From contig JBOGUF010000059.1 of NCBI GenBank assembly GCA_050696075.1, positions 1 to 64,000 of the forward strand: a stretch of 64,000 bases of DNA, given 5' to 3'. Both the position numbers and the translations under genes were made by a program. The notes under the pieces are model-generated. The model ran no database searches. It saw only the letters and a program-made list of their open reading frames with translations, and was not told the DNA's origin. Below, piece by piece: positions 42,945 through 51,423 of this stretch (positions within the stretch are counted from its first letter, which is position 1; each line of letters begins with the position of its first letter). This DNA is from JBOGUF01 sp050696075. Its GTDB lineage: Bacteria > Chloroflexota > Chloroflexia > Thermomicrobiales > UBA6265.

Positions 42945-44261
42945 CTACAGCTTTCCCTGGTCCTGCAGCGTCTGGATGACGTCGGCAGCGGCGTCCTCCA
43001 ACTCGACGTTGACGTCGGCGAAGACCGCGGCGGAGTCCTCGTTGTTGATCGTGATCCGCTCGAGGCCCTTGCCGATGATCTGGTCGCCGTTCGGGACGAA
43101 GACACGGGCGGCATCTTGCGGCTTGGTCAGCGGCAACTGCTCGACGGCCACCCTGGCGTTGGGGTTTTCGTCGAAATACGCCTGCATCTCTTCGCTCTCG
43201 ACGGCCGACTTGCGGACCGGCATGTAGCCGGTGTTCTGCGACCACCAAATCGTGCCTTCGACCGAGGTCACGTAGTCGATGAACTGGAACGCTGCCTCTT
43301 GCTTCTCCGGCGCGGAGTTAGCCAGGATTGCCAGACCGGCGCCGCCGGTGGAGCAGCCGAATTGCTCCTCTTCGCGCAGGAAGGCGGTCCGCCATTCGAA
43401 TTTGTCGCCGATGTTGGCCCGGCGCGCGGCGAGGCCGCCGGTCGAGAACATCCCCGCGGCGGCCAGCTCGTTCTCGAAGTCGACCTCCGGCTCCACCGGC
43501 GTGCCGGCCCAGCCGTTTTCAACCGACATTCGGTAAAACTCTCCGGCGGCAACGGTCCCTTCGTCCGTCATCGTCATCTCGAACTCGGGCGTGGAGTATT
43601 GGCCGCCGAAGGCCCAGGTCACGCCTTGGAAGAGCCAGGCGATGTAGGAGGCGGCGGCGGGGTGGACAAAGGCTTTGCGGTCACCCTCGACCAGCGATGG
43701 CGCCATCTCCGCGAACTCCGACCAGGTCGCCGGTAGCTCGCTGATGCCGGCGGCGTCGAACATGTCTTTGTTGTAATAGAGGAGTGGCGTTGAGCGGGCC
43801 ATCGGCATCCACCAGTAGGTGTCGTCCCGGTAGCCCTCGACGATCAGGGAATCCTGGAAGTCGTCGATGTCGACCGCGTTGGCGGCGATGAAGTCGTTGA
43901 GCGGTGCGAGAGCGTTGGCCAGGTAGAACTTGAACCACCAGACGTCGGAAAAGAGCGCGATGTCCGGAGCCTGACCGCCGGCCAGTGCCGCCGTTACCTT
44001 CTGTGCCAGCTCCTCGTAGTTGTTCTGGCTCTCGTAGTTAATGACGACATCCGTTTGGGAGTCGTTGAACATCTGGACGATCTGCGTCTCGGCCTCGCCG
44101 AGCGCGCCGCCAAATGCCCCCCAATAGAGAACCTCGATCGGTCCTGCCTGCTTGAGGACGGCCGGCGCGGCGAAGCTGCTCGGTTTGCTGCTCACCGCAA
44201 CCGCCCCGGCCGCCGCTCCGGCGGCGCCCTTCAAGATCGAGCGACGCGAAATCCTACTCAT
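42945..44261 (-). CDS. carbohydrate ABC transporter substrate-binding protein (UgpB-like)
   Basis: A 438-residue family-1 extracellular solute-binding protein. A twin-arginine signal (RISRRSILKGAAGAAAGAVAV) is followed by IEVLYWGAFGG, the SQTDVVINYESQNNYEELAQKV segment and FIDYVTSVEGTIWWSQNTGYMPVRKSA, typical of UgpB/MalE-type proteins for glycerol phosphates or oligosaccharides. The exact sugar is not fixed. The start ATG 44261 has GGAGAACGGAG before it. It is the last gene of the operon after two permeases, an unusual order. Confidence 0.9.
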   Translation of the reverse strand: MSRISRRSILKGAAGAAAGAVAVSSKPSSFAAPAVLKQAGPIEVLYWGAFGGALGEAETQIVQMFNDSQTDVVINYESQNNYEELAQKVTAALAGGQAPDIALFSDVWWFKFYLANALAPLNDFIAANAVDIDDFQDSLIVEGYRDDTYWWMPMARSTPLLYYNKDMFDAAGISELPATWSEFAEMAPSLVEGDRKAFVHPAAASYIAWLFQGVTWAFGGQYSTPEFEMTMTDEGTVAAGEFYRMSVENGWAGTPVEPEVDFENELAAAGMFSTGGLAARRANIGDKFEWRTAFLREEEQFGCSTGGAGLAILANSAPEKQEAAFQFIDYVTSVEGTIWWSQNTGYMPVRKSAVESEEMQAYFDENPNARVAVEQLPLTKPQDAARVFVPNGDQIIGKGLERITINNEDSAAVFADVNVELEDAAADVIQTLQDQGKL

Positions 44262-44320
44262 CTCCGTTCTCCCTTCAACTCAGACCCGCGCCACGTCGCG
44301 CTGGTCGTTCTCTGTCGCCC

Positions 44321-44342
44321 GGGGTGACCGCGCGGTCTCCCC
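44321..44342. repeat. intercistronic hairpin in the sugar transporter operon
   Basis: GGGG and CCCC flank GACC-GCGC-GGTC with a single mismatch pair, giving a compact stem-loop in the 119-bp gap between the second permease gene and the binding-protein gene. Such hairpins often stabilise one part of an ABC operon message. Confidence 0.4.
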
Positions 44343-44380
44343 GCCTAGGCGCACGATTGAAGTTGTGCCGGGCTGTGCCG

Positions 44381-45313
44381 TCATCCTTTCGTTGCTCCGG
44401 CGGTGATGCCTTCGATGATATGCCGTTGCGCCCACACGTAGATGGCCAGAAGCGGGGCAATGACGTAGACCGTTCCGGCCATCACCACGCCCCAATTCGT
44501 GTTCCCCTCGTTGTCGAAGAACCCGGCGATGCCGACGGTGATTGGCCGCATCACCTCCTCGTTGGTCACGATCAATGGCCACAGGTAGTCGTTCCACTTG
44601 GCGACCATCGAGATCAGGGCAAATGTTATCAGCACCGGTCGTGCCATGGGCATCACGACATCCCAGAGCATACGGAGGTGCCCCGCGCCGTCCACCTTCG
44701 CCGCGTCGAGCACCTCGCGGGGGAGACCCCGGAACGCCTGGCGCATCAGGAAGGTGCCGTAGGCGACCGAGGCGCCGGGGAGGATGATGCCCTGGTACGT
44801 GTTGACCCAGTTCGGCAAGCCGAGGCTCGGCATCGTATTGCCGAGGAAGACGTAGTTGGGCAGCACCGTCACCTGGGCGGGCACCATCAGGGCCGCCAGG
44901 ATCACGATGAAAACGAGATTCTTGAACGGAAAGCGGAGGAAGGCGAGTGCGTAGGCGGAGAGGACCGAATTGGTCAGCTCCAGCGACATGCCCGCGAGGG
45001 TGATGATGAGGGAGTTGAGATACCACCGCCCGAACGGCGCCGAGGCCCACGCCTCTCGGAAATTGTCCCAGGCGTTCCCGATGTCCGCCCAGGCCGTCCA
45101 GCGCAGCATCTCCGGCCACCAGATTGGCGGGAAGACAAGAGCCTCCTGCCGGGTCTTGAAGGCGCCGGTCGCCAGCCAGAAGAGCGGCGCCCCGATCACG
45201 GCACAGATCAGGATGAGCGCCGCGTAGCTGGCGCACCGGCTCATCAGCTGCTGGACGCGGGGGGAGACGAGTAGTTTGGAAACGCGTCCGCTTGTAGGAA
45301 AACTAACCGCCAT
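44381..45313 (-). CDS. carbohydrate ABC transporter permease (MalG/UgpE type)
   Basis: A 310-residue permease with six membrane segments. The EAA loop reads EVLDAAKVDGAGHLRMLWDVVMPMARP, the hallmark of binding-protein-dependent transport permeases. Further family segments are GAFKTRQEALVFPPIWWPE at the first loop and SMVAKWNDYLWPLIV. It pairs with the preceding permease, whose gene it overlaps by 11 bases. No ATPase gene is in the operon, so a shared MsiK/UgpC-like ATPase encoded elsewhere must power it. Confidence 0.93.
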   Translation of the reverse strand: MAVSFPTSGRVSKLLVSPRVQQLMSRCASYAALILICAVIGAPLFWLATGAFKTRQEALVFPPIWWPEMLRWTAWADIGNAWDNFREAWASAPFGRWYLNSLIITLAGMSLELTNSVLSAYALAFLRFPFKNLVFIVILAALMVPAQVTVLPNYVFLGNTMPSLGLPNWVNTYQGIILPGASVAYGTFLMRQAFRGLPREVLDAAKVDGAGHLRMLWDVVMPMARPVLITFALISMVAKWNDYLWPLIVTNEEVMRPITVGIAGFFDNEGNTNWGVVMAGTVYVIAPLLAIYVWAQRHIIEGITAGATKG

Positions 45314-46259
45314 AGTGGACCTTCCGTTCGGCGTAGCGCAGTTGGATCAGTGTCACCGCGAGCATCACGACGAAGAGAATCATGCTGGCGGCGGCGGCGC
45401 GGCCGGCGTTGAAGGCGACGAAGCCCTGCTCATAGGTGTAATAGATCAGGGTATTCGTGGCGTCGACCGGGCCGCCGGCGGTCATGACCTGGATGATGTC
45501 GAACGCCTGAAAGGTGTTCAGGATCGAAGTCACGAGGAGGAAGAAGCTGATCGGTGAGAGCATCGGCAGCGTTACGTTCCAAAAGCGGTTGAAGACGCTG
45601 GCGCCGTCGACCTTGGCCGCCTCATAGAGGTCCTTGGGGATCGCTTGGAGGCCGGCCAAGAAGATGACGGCGGCAAAGCCGAGGTTCTTCCAAATGTAGA
45701 CGATGATGACCGCGACCATCGCCCAGACGGGGTCGCGCAGCCAGGTCGGCGACGGGATACTCAAGGGATCGAGGAGCTGGCGCATCAGCCCGTAGCGTGG
45801 ATCGAAGATGTAGACCCAGACGATGGCGATCGCCGCACCCGACAGCAGCGTCGGCGCGAAGACGACCGCCCGCGCCCCATCGCGGAAGCGCAGCGGTTGA
45901 TTGAGCAGCAGCGCCGCGAACAGGCCGATCAGAAGCGAGCCGCCTACGGCGCCGGCGGTGAAAACGAAGGTGTTCTTGAGCACCGTCATGAAGGTGTCGT
46001 CGGTCAGGAGGTAGCTGTAGTTATCCAGTCCGACCCAGACCTTGGTCGGCGAGATCATGTCCCAGCGAACCATGCTCAAGTAGCCGCTGTAGATCAGCGG
46101 CCAATAGGTGAAGACGGAGAACAGGGTGAGGTTTGGGCCGATAAAGAGGAGGAACAGCAGCCACTCCGCGTGCCAAGGCTTGCGCTGGCCGGTCGCGTAC
46201 GGCTGGACATGCGCGGCATCGGCCGCCGCGGGCAAGGAGATCGACTTTCTCCCCTGCAT
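45303..46259 (-). CDS. carbohydrate ABC transporter permease (MalF/UgpA type)
   Basis: A 318-residue permease with six membrane segments: WLLFLLFIGPNLTLFSVFTYWPLIYS at the first helix, VGLDNYSYLLTD after it, and the EAA loop YEAAKVDGASVFNRFWNVTLPMLSP. MalF/UgpA-type subunits form a heterodimer with the MalG/UgpE-type partner encoded next. ATG 46259 follows AAGGAGC; the frame upstream is not coding. Transcription starts in the lower-GC gap before tsaB. Confidence 0.93.
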   Translation of the reverse strand: MQGRKSISLPAAADAAHVQPYATGQRKPWHAEWLLFLLFIGPNLTLFSVFTYWPLIYSGYLSMVRWDMISPTKVWVGLDNYSYLLTDDTFMTVLKNTFVFTAGAVGGSLLIGLFAALLLNQPLRFRDGARAVVFAPTLLSGAAIAIVWVYIFDPRYGLMRQLLDPLSIPSPTWLRDPVWAMVAVIIVYIWKNLGFAAVIFLAGLQAIPKDLYEAAKVDGASVFNRFWNVTLPMLSPISFFLLVTSILNTFQAFDIIQVMTAGGPVDATNTLIYYTYEQGFVAFNAGRAAAASMILFVVMLAVTLIQLRYAERKVHYGG

Positions 46260-46545
46260 CCATCCGCTCCTTGGAAGACGCGGCCGGTTGCCGTGCCATG
46301 CGTCATGGTGGCGGTCTTCGGTCGAGCGCACGTCAACGGCGCGTTAAACTGTGGGTCAATCGCGCGCAATGCACGTCCCTAAAGTGGGGCGTGGTCGGTT
46401 GCGTAGCCACAGAGGACGATGACTGGGAAGGAACCCTTTCGCCGCATCATACCATAGGCGTTAATATTCCCATTTTCGCGATTCGCACCACCAGGTTCGG
46501 ACCGTGGCTGACTGACGCGGACGCTACCACAGGAGGAACAGCGGC
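46260..46545. promoter_or_regulatory. divergent intergenic region, sugar transporter and tsaB
   Basis: The 286 bases are richer in A/T than their surroundings (especially 46440-46490) and must carry both promoters. On the minus strand TTGAC, TTAAC and TTGAC occur at 46359, 46347 and 46336 (spacing 12 and 11), loosely like the phoX Pho box, which is weak support for phosphate control of an Ugp-like transporter. No gene is visible. Confidence 0.35.
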
Positions 46546-47244
46546 ATGGCCGGGGAAACCGGGGAACGAGATCGCTGGCTGCTGGCGATCGACTCCTCGA
46601 CTGAAGAAGTCGGCGTCGCGCTCTCGGCCGGCCACCGGACCGCCGAAATCAACTGGACGGCGAGCCGGGACCAAACCGTGACCGTGCTCGATCAGATCGA
46701 CCGGCTGTTGGGGCTGATGCGGATCGAGCCGCCGGCCTTGGCGGCGGTGGCCGTGGCGACCGGGCCGGGGATGTTCAACGGGCTGCGCGTGGGGATGAGC
46801 ATCGCCAAAGGGTTGGTGATCGGTCTGGACGTGCCGGTCATCGGCGTCTCCACGCTCGAGGCGACGGCGTTTCCCTATGCCGTGGTTGGACTGCCCGTGA
46901 TACCGGTCGTCGGGGCGGGTCGCGGGCGACTGGTCTGGGCCACGTATGAGCATCAAGCGGGCGAACTGGTCCAGGTCGAAGCGCCGCGAAACGGAACCGT
47001 GCACGAACTCGCCGGCCGCATCGAATCGATTCCCGATCGAGTCATCGTCTGTGGCGAACTGACGGCAGAGCAGGCCGAGGTTCTGACCGCGTTGCCGGCG
47101 GTCCGGCTCCCCGCGGACGGCGTGCGCAACCGGCGGGCAGCGGCGATGCTGGCGAGGGCGAGGGCGCGGCTCGCGGACGGCGAGTTCGACGATGCGGTGA
47201 CGCTCGAGCCGCTCTATCTCCACGCCACGAAGCGACTTGCCTGA
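46546..47244 (+). CDS. tsaB: tRNA t6A37 biosynthesis protein TsaB
   Basis: TsaB is the inactive ASKHA-fold partner that binds TsaD in the t6A complex. The 232-residue protein begins (after MAGETGERD) with WLLAIDSSTEEVGVALSAG, followed by VAVATGPGMFNGLRVGMSIAKGL and GVSTLEATAFPY, the classic TsaB segments, and ends in a family-typical LEPLYLH. ATG 46546 follows AGGAGG. It heads a cluster with rimI and tsaD, the standard bacterial order. Confidence 0.94.
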   Translation: MAGETGERDRWLLAIDSSTEEVGVALSAGHRTAEINWTASRDQTVTVLDQIDRLLGLMRIEPPALAAVAVATGPGMFNGLRVGMSIAKGLVIGLDVPVIGVSTLEATAFPYAVVGLPVIPVVGAGRGRLVWATYEHQAGELVQVEAPRNGTVHELAGRIESIPDRVIVCGELTAEQAEVLTALPAVRLPADGVRNRRAAAMLARARARLADGEFDDAVTLEPLYLHATKRLA

Positions 47245-47349
47245 GCCGGTAGGTTGAACCGCCGCCCCGCAAGTGCTAACGTCGCCGCAAGCTGGGCAGC
47301 CAGCCGGTCAATCTCGCGGTCGTGCCAAAGGCGGCAGATTCTGAGCCCC

Positions 47350-48069
47350 GTGTATCGCCTCGAACCGATGACACAGGACGACGTGGCTGAGGTCAGCCGC
47401 GTCGAACGGCGTTGCTTCAGCAACCCCTGGCCGTCTTCGGCCTATCGCCGGGAGTTGCGCAACCCGCTACAGAACTACTACGTCGTGCTCCGGGCGTATC
47501 CGAGAGCCGAGTCGCGCGCACTCGCGCCGGTGACCGCATCGAATGGCGCCGCGTACGCGCGGAACGGCGACGGCCCGCGCACCTCGCGCCGGCTGAATCT
47601 GCTCCCCTTCGTGCGGCGTGCACCGCCCGAACCGCAGGAACCGCACGTCGCCGGGTTCGCCGGCATGTGGATCATGTACGACGAGGCGCACATCACGACG
47701 ATCGGCGTCGATCTTATCCACCGTGGCCAGCGACTCGGCGAGCTTCTGTTGGTCGTCCTGATCGAGGAGGCGATCAGCCGCGGCGCGACCTGGCTGACGC
47801 TCGAGGTGCGGGTGTCGAACGAGGTGGCCCAGCGGTTGTACCGCAAGTACGGCTTTGGCGTCCAGGGCACGCGCCGCCGCTACTACAGCGACAACGGCGA
47901 AGACGCGAACATCATGTGGTCCCGGTCGCTGAAGGACCCCGCCTATCTCGACCTGATCGACGAACTGCGCGCCATCCTCTATGACCGCCTCGGCTCAAGG
48001 CTGCTCGAGTCGTCGGACGGCGATCCCGGCCAGTGGTTGGACGAACGGTTGAGCGGGGCGCGATCGTGA
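47350..48069 (+). CDS. rimI: RimI-like ribosomal protein alanine acetyltransferase
   Basis: A GNAT acetyltransferase of about 239 residues in the place of rimI between tsaB and tsaD. Family features are YRLEPMTQDDVAEVSRVERRCFSNPWP at the start, TIGVDLIHRGQRLGELLLVVLIEEAI (acetyl-CoA loop), LEVRVSNEVAQRLYRKYGF and the RRYY segment. An insert of about 45 low-complexity residues (YPRAESRALAP to APPEPQEP) interrupts the N-terminal half, and a C-terminal tail of about 50 residues is extra. GTG 47350 is my choice; ATG 47368 is a shorter alternative. It overlaps tsaD (GTGA). Confidence 0.85.
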   Translation: MYRLEPMTQDDVAEVSRVERRCFSNPWPSSAYRRELRNPLQNYYVVLRAYPRAESRALAPVTASNGAAYARNGDGPRTSRRLNLLPFVRRAPPEPQEPHVAGFAGMWIMYDEAHITTIGVDLIHRGQRLGELLLVVLIEEAISRGATWLTLEVRVSNEVAQRLYRKYGFGVQGTRRRYYSDNGEDANIMWSRSLKDPAYLDLIDELRAILYDRLGSRLLESSDGDPGQWLDERLSGARS

Positions 48070-49187
48070 ACGTCCTTGGCATCGAGACATCGTGCGACGA
48101 GACGGCGGCGGCGGTCGTGGTCGACGGTTCGGCGGTGAAGGCGAACGTCATCGCCTCGCAGATCGCCCTCCATCAGGCGCACGGCGGGGTGGTGCCGGAG
48201 CTGGCGGCCCGGGGTCATCTCACCGCGATCATCCCCGTGGTCGAGATGGCGCTGAATGAGGCGGGGATCGACCGGCGGGCCATCGACGCCGTCGCGGTGA
48301 CGCGGGGTCCGGGGTTGGCTGGGTCGCTGCTCGTCGGGATGAACGTCGCTAAGGCATTGGCTTACGCGCTCGATCGCCCGTTGGTGCCGGTGAACCATTT
48401 GGAAGGCCACGTCTACGCCAACTGGTTGACCTTGCCGGGCGAGAAGCATCGCCTGCCACCGGCCTTCCCGCTCATCTGTCTCTTAGTTTCAGGTGGGCAC
48501 ACGGAACTGATTCTGATGCGCGGCCACGGTCATTACGAACACCTCGGCCGCACGCTCGACGACGCCGCCGGCGAGGCCTTCGACAAAGGGGCGCGATTGC
48601 TGGGGCTGGGCTATCCGGGTGGCCCGGTCATCCAACGTGCCGCGGAGGGCGGAACAACCGGTCGGTTTACCCTCCCACGGGCCTGGCTGGACGAGAGCTA
48701 CGACTTCAGTTTTTCTGGACTCAAGACGGCGTTGTTGCGCGAGGTCGCGCCTTTTCGCTTACCCGCGGAGGAGGTCGCGCCGGCACAGGAGAGCGGCAGT
48801 CCGTTCCCGGAGCATCGACCTCCGACCTATGCAGCGGACTTGCCGGTGGCTGATCTGGCGGCCGAGTACCAGGACGCGATTGTCGAGGTGCTGGCAGTGA
48901 AAACGGCGCGGGCGGCCCAGCAGTTTGACGCCCGAACGGTCCTGCTCGCCGGCGGCGTCGCGGCGAATCGAGTGTTGCGCAACCGGCTTGTCGCTGAGGT
49001 CGCGGCCATCGGCGGCGAGCGGCCGATCCCGGTGCGCTTTCCGCCGATCGCCCTTTGCACCGACAACGCGGCGATGATCGCCGGCGCCGCCTACTACGGG
49101 CTCCGCCGTGGAGACCAAGCGGGCTGGGAGGTCGATATCGAGCCGCGGCTGCCATTGGTTCCCCAGCGTGTGGTCGAACGGTCGTAG
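48066..49187 (+). CDS. tsaD: tRNA N6-adenosine threonylcarbamoyltransferase TsaD
   Basis: TsaD (Kae1/YgjD) transfers the threonylcarbamoyl group to A37 of tRNA. The 373-residue protein has ASKHA-fold motifs LGIETSCDETAAAVV, HGGVVPELAARGH, the Fe-binding NHLEGHVYANW (H-x-x-x-H), LLVSGGHTELI, DDAAGEAFDKGARLLGLGYPGG, FSFSGLKTALLR and LAGGVAANRVLR. An insert near residue 245 (PAQESGSPFPEHRPP) is not usual. GTG 48066 overlaps the rimI stop. With tsaB here and tsaE at 42.4 kb, three of the four t6A genes are in the window; tsaC is not. Confidence 0.96.
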   Translation: MNVLGIETSCDETAAAVVVDGSAVKANVIASQIALHQAHGGVVPELAARGHLTAIIPVVEMALNEAGIDRRAIDAVAVTRGPGLAGSLLVGMNVAKALAYALDRPLVPVNHLEGHVYANWLTLPGEKHRLPPAFPLICLLVSGGHTELILMRGHGHYEHLGRTLDDAAGEAFDKGARLLGLGYPGGPVIQRAAEGGTTGRFTLPRAWLDESYDFSFSGLKTALLREVAPFRLPAEEVAPAQESGSPFPEHRPPTYAADLPVADLAAEYQDAIVEVLAVKTARAAQQFDARTVLLAGGVAANRVLRNRLVAEVAAIGGERPIPVRFPPIALCTDNAAMIAGAAYYGLRRGDQAGWEVDIEPRLPLVPQRVVERS

Positions 49188-49200
49188 GAGCTAGTCATTC

Positions 49201-50025
49201 GTGGAATCGCGGGTGCTTGAGCAAACAGTAGTGCCCACGGGCGGGCGGGAAACGGCATTGACGGCGGCGCGGGAGGCGGGGACGCTCTTGCGCGAGCGCC
49301 TCGACTCGTCGCGACGGGTTGAGTTCAAGGGAACCGTCGACCTGGTGACGGACGCCGACCGGGCCTCTGAGGCGTTGATCGCGGCCCATATTCGCGCGGA
49401 GTTTCCTGGTCACGTCATCTTCGGCGAAGAGGGGACCGGCGGACCAGCGGCGACGATCGACCGCTCGGCCTATGTCTGGATCATCGATCCGCTCGATGGC
49501 ACGACCAACTACGCCCATGGCTACCCGCATTTCGCCGTCTCGATTGCCCTGGAATTTCGGGGTCAGACGGTGCTGGGCGCGGTGTACGACCCGATGCGCA
49601 ACGAAATGTTCGTCGCCGAGTACGGCCAAGGTGCGACGCTCAACGGCCTCCCGATCAGCGTTTCCGACACCGATCTGCTGATCCGATCGTTGCTCGCGAC
49701 GGGCTTTCCCTACGACCTTGACCAACGTGCCGAGAACGCCCGCATGTGGGATGCGTTTCTTAACACGACGCAAGGCACCCGGCGCGATGGCGCGGCTGCG
49801 CTCAACCTTTGCTACGTTGCCCACGGGCGACTCGACGGTTTCTGGGAACGTCCCTTGCAGCCGTGGGATTTGGCTGCCGGGGCGCTGATCGTGCAGGAGG
49901 CCGGCGGCACCGTCACCGGCTACCTGAGCGATGACTTCGATCCCTTCCGGCGAGAGGCGATCGCCAGCAATGGCCATCTCCACGAGCAGATGGCGCGCAT
50001 CATCCGTCGACACGCCTCGCTATAA
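49201..50025 (+). CDS. inositol monophosphatase family protein
   Basis: A Mg-dependent, Li-sensitive-type phosphatase of 274 residues. Metal-site motifs are FGEEGTGG (Glu), WIIDPLDGTTNYAHGYPHFAVSIAL (DPIDGT type) and, in the C-terminal motif, PLQPWDLAAGALIVQEAGG. Likely substrates are inositol-1-phosphate, histidinol phosphate or 3'-phosphoadenosine phosphate; the sequence does not choose. GTG 49201 starts 13 bp after tsaD, with an AGGAG somewhat far upstream; a later start is possible. Confidence 0.92.
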   Translation: MESRVLEQTVVPTGGRETALTAAREAGTLLRERLDSSRRVEFKGTVDLVTDADRASEALIAAHIRAEFPGHVIFGEEGTGGPAATIDRSAYVWIIDPLDGTTNYAHGYPHFAVSIALEFRGQTVLGAVYDPMRNEMFVAEYGQGATLNGLPISVSDTDLLIRSLLATGFPYDLDQRAENARMWDAFLNTTQGTRRDGAAALNLCYVAHGRLDGFWERPLQPWDLAAGALIVQEAGGTVTGYLSDDFDPFRREAIASNGHLHEQMARIIRRHASL

Positions 50026-50112
50026 AGACGCGCACGTCTCAATAGCCCTGTCGTCTTGCCGCCGTCGTATGCTACGTTGCGTGGGGCATGCAGCGAGTGA
50101 AATGGCGCAGCA

Positions 50113-50556
50113 ATGGAGCCGGAGCAGGACGAATATCCCGGTCAGGTGATCGAAGCGGTGCGGGCGAGCGAGGTGCTCAGCATCTTTTTCCTCCGTATTG
50201 ACCGCTCGCTGATCATCGACATGCGCCGCCATGGCAACGGCGGGCCAGCGATCCTGCTCGACGGCATGGTAGCGACGCCGGAGGAGCGATTGGCCTCGTT
50301 CGACCGGCTGCGACCCGGCTTTCCGATCCCGGAACGCCTGACGCTGGCGCCGTGGGCGGGCGCGGTACACGTGTTCGCGGAGACCGGGATCCTGGACGCG
50401 GTGATCGACCGGTGTCGCTTCGAGGGCGGCGAGGGGCTCGCGGAGGCCGCGCGGACACTCTACCAAGAGTTGCTCCGCCTCGAACGACGGGCGCTACGCG
50501 ACTTAGTACGCGGCGTCGGCATGCGGTCGATGTGGGAACGGGAGCCGGGGACTTGA
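50113..50556 (+). CDS. conserved hypothetical protein
   Basis: A soluble 147-residue protein that I do not recognise. It is mixed alpha/beta, with VIEAVRASEVLSIFFLRIDRSLIIDMR near the start, a proline-rich middle (RLRPGFPIPERLTLAPWAGAVHVF) and a helical C-terminus (ARTLYQELLRLERRALRDLV). It has no signal peptide, membrane segment or known catalytic motif. It lies between the phosphatase and a ligand-binding domain protein, 26 bp before the latter, so the two are probably cotranscribed. Confidence 0.65.
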   Translation: MEPEQDEYPGQVIEAVRASEVLSIFFLRIDRSLIIDMRRHGNGGPAILLDGMVATPEERLASFDRLRPGFPIPERLTLAPWAGAVHVFAETGILDAVIDRCRFEGGEGLAEAARTLYQELLRLERRALRDLVRGVGMRSMWEREPGT

Positions 50557-50582
50557 CATTCGAATCGGTGGCGAGAGGAAGG

Positions 50583-50813
50583 ATGGCGATGAAGGCATAC
50601 GTCCTGATTACGGTCGAGGTCGGCAAACTCGCGGAAGCGCAGGAACACCTGCGGACGGCAGGGATTGGCGACGTCGACGCCGTCGCCGGCATCTATGACT
50701 TGGTTGCGGTCGTGGAAGCGGACGACCCCCGGCGGATCGGGGAGATCGTGATCGGCACGATCCAGCGGACCGCGGGGGTGCTCAGCACCGTCACGCTCAT
50801 GCAGCTGAATTGA
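50583..50813 (+). CDS. stand-alone Lrp/AsnC ligand-binding (RAM) domain protein
   Basis: A 76-residue protein consisting only of the alpha/beta RAM domain of Lrp/AsnC regulators (KAYVLITVEVGKLAEAQEHLR, VAGIYDLVAVVEADD, VIGTIQRTAGVLSTVTLMQL). There is no DNA-binding helix-turn-helix. Such single-domain proteins form rings that bind amino acids and may adjust a full-length partner or an enzyme. ATG 50583 follows GAGAGGAAGG; ATG 50589 is also possible. Confidence 0.85.
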   Translation: MAMKAYVLITVEVGKLAEAQEHLRTAGIGDVDAVAGIYDLVAVVEADDPRRIGEIVIGTIQRTAGVLSTVTLMQLN

Positions 50814-50817
50814 CGTA

Positions 50818-50888
50818 GGCGTTAGGGCATAGGCGCTAGGCGTTAGGGAGAACGACGACGGAGCCTCTAACGCCTAACGCCTAACGCC
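50818..50888. repeat. heptamer-unit palindrome, copy A
   Basis: Imperfect palindrome of 7-base units (GGCGTTA, GGCGCTA on the left; TAACGCC three times on the right) around the loop AACGACGACGGAG. Its loop and arms are nearly the same as in the copy at 51331-51400, so the c-di-AMP receptor gene lies between two copies of one element. Confidence 0.65.
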
Positions 50889-51001
50889 GATGGTAGACTC
50901 GCCTGCACACGGCGCGGCATGGGGAAGGGTGCGTCCGTGTTCCGGAACGGGGTGGCCACTGACGACGTCGTCGGTCACCGCCGGCGTGGAGGAGAGCGGC
51001 G

Positions 51002-51331
51002 ATGAAGCTGATCATGGCGATCGTCCAGGATGAGGATACCGACACCCTCACGCACGCGCTGATCCAAGAAGGTTACCGGTTCACCAAGATCAGCACCACC
51101 GGTTCGTTCTTGCGCACGGGCAATACGAGTCTGATGATCGGCGTCGAGGACGACGGCGTAGCCGGCGTGACGAGCATCTTGCGGCGCACCTGCCGCCGTC
51201 GGACGCAGATCGCCGTACCCTACTCGCCGGCATTGGAGCCGGGCCTACTCTATATGCCCGAGAACTTCGAGGTGGAGGTCGGCGGCGCGGTCGTCTTCGT
51301 GATCGACGTCGAACGGTTTGAACGATTGTAG
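51002..51331 (+). CDS. cyclic-di-AMP receptor (PII-like DarA/PstA family)
   Basis: A 109-residue PII-like signalling protein of the DUF970/DarA family, which binds the second messenger c-di-AMP as a trimer. Segments are MKLIMAIVQDEDTDTLTHALIQEGYRFTKISTTGSFLRTGNTSLMIGVED (shown here only to its family landmarks: IVQDED, TKISTTGSFLRTGNT, GVEDD) and a C-terminal VGGAVVFVIDVERFERL. Length and motifs match the family. ATG 51002 follows GGAGGAGAG. The target regulated in this organism is unknown. It is flanked by two matching palindromes. Confidence 0.92.
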   Translation: MKLIMAIVQDEDTDTLTHALIQEGYRFTKISTTGSFLRTGNTSLMIGVEDDGVAGVTSILRRTCRRRTQIAVPYSPALEPGLLYMPENFEVEVGGAVVFVIDVERFERL

Positions 51332-51400
51332 GCGTTAGGGCCGAGGCGTTAGGCGTTAGGGAAACGGCGACGGAGCCCCTAACGCCTAACGCCTAACGCC
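51331..51400. repeat. heptamer-unit palindrome, copy B
   Basis: Perfect 18-base arms 51344-51361 and 51377-51394, built of GGCGTTA / TAACGCC units, enclose a 15-base loop (AAACGGCGACGGAGC) almost identical to that of copy A. The element starts at the stop codon of the c-di-AMP receptor gene and precedes the M20 peptidase gene. Confidence 0.7.
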
Positions 51401-51423
51401 TTGTAGGTAGGAGCTAGGGGCTA

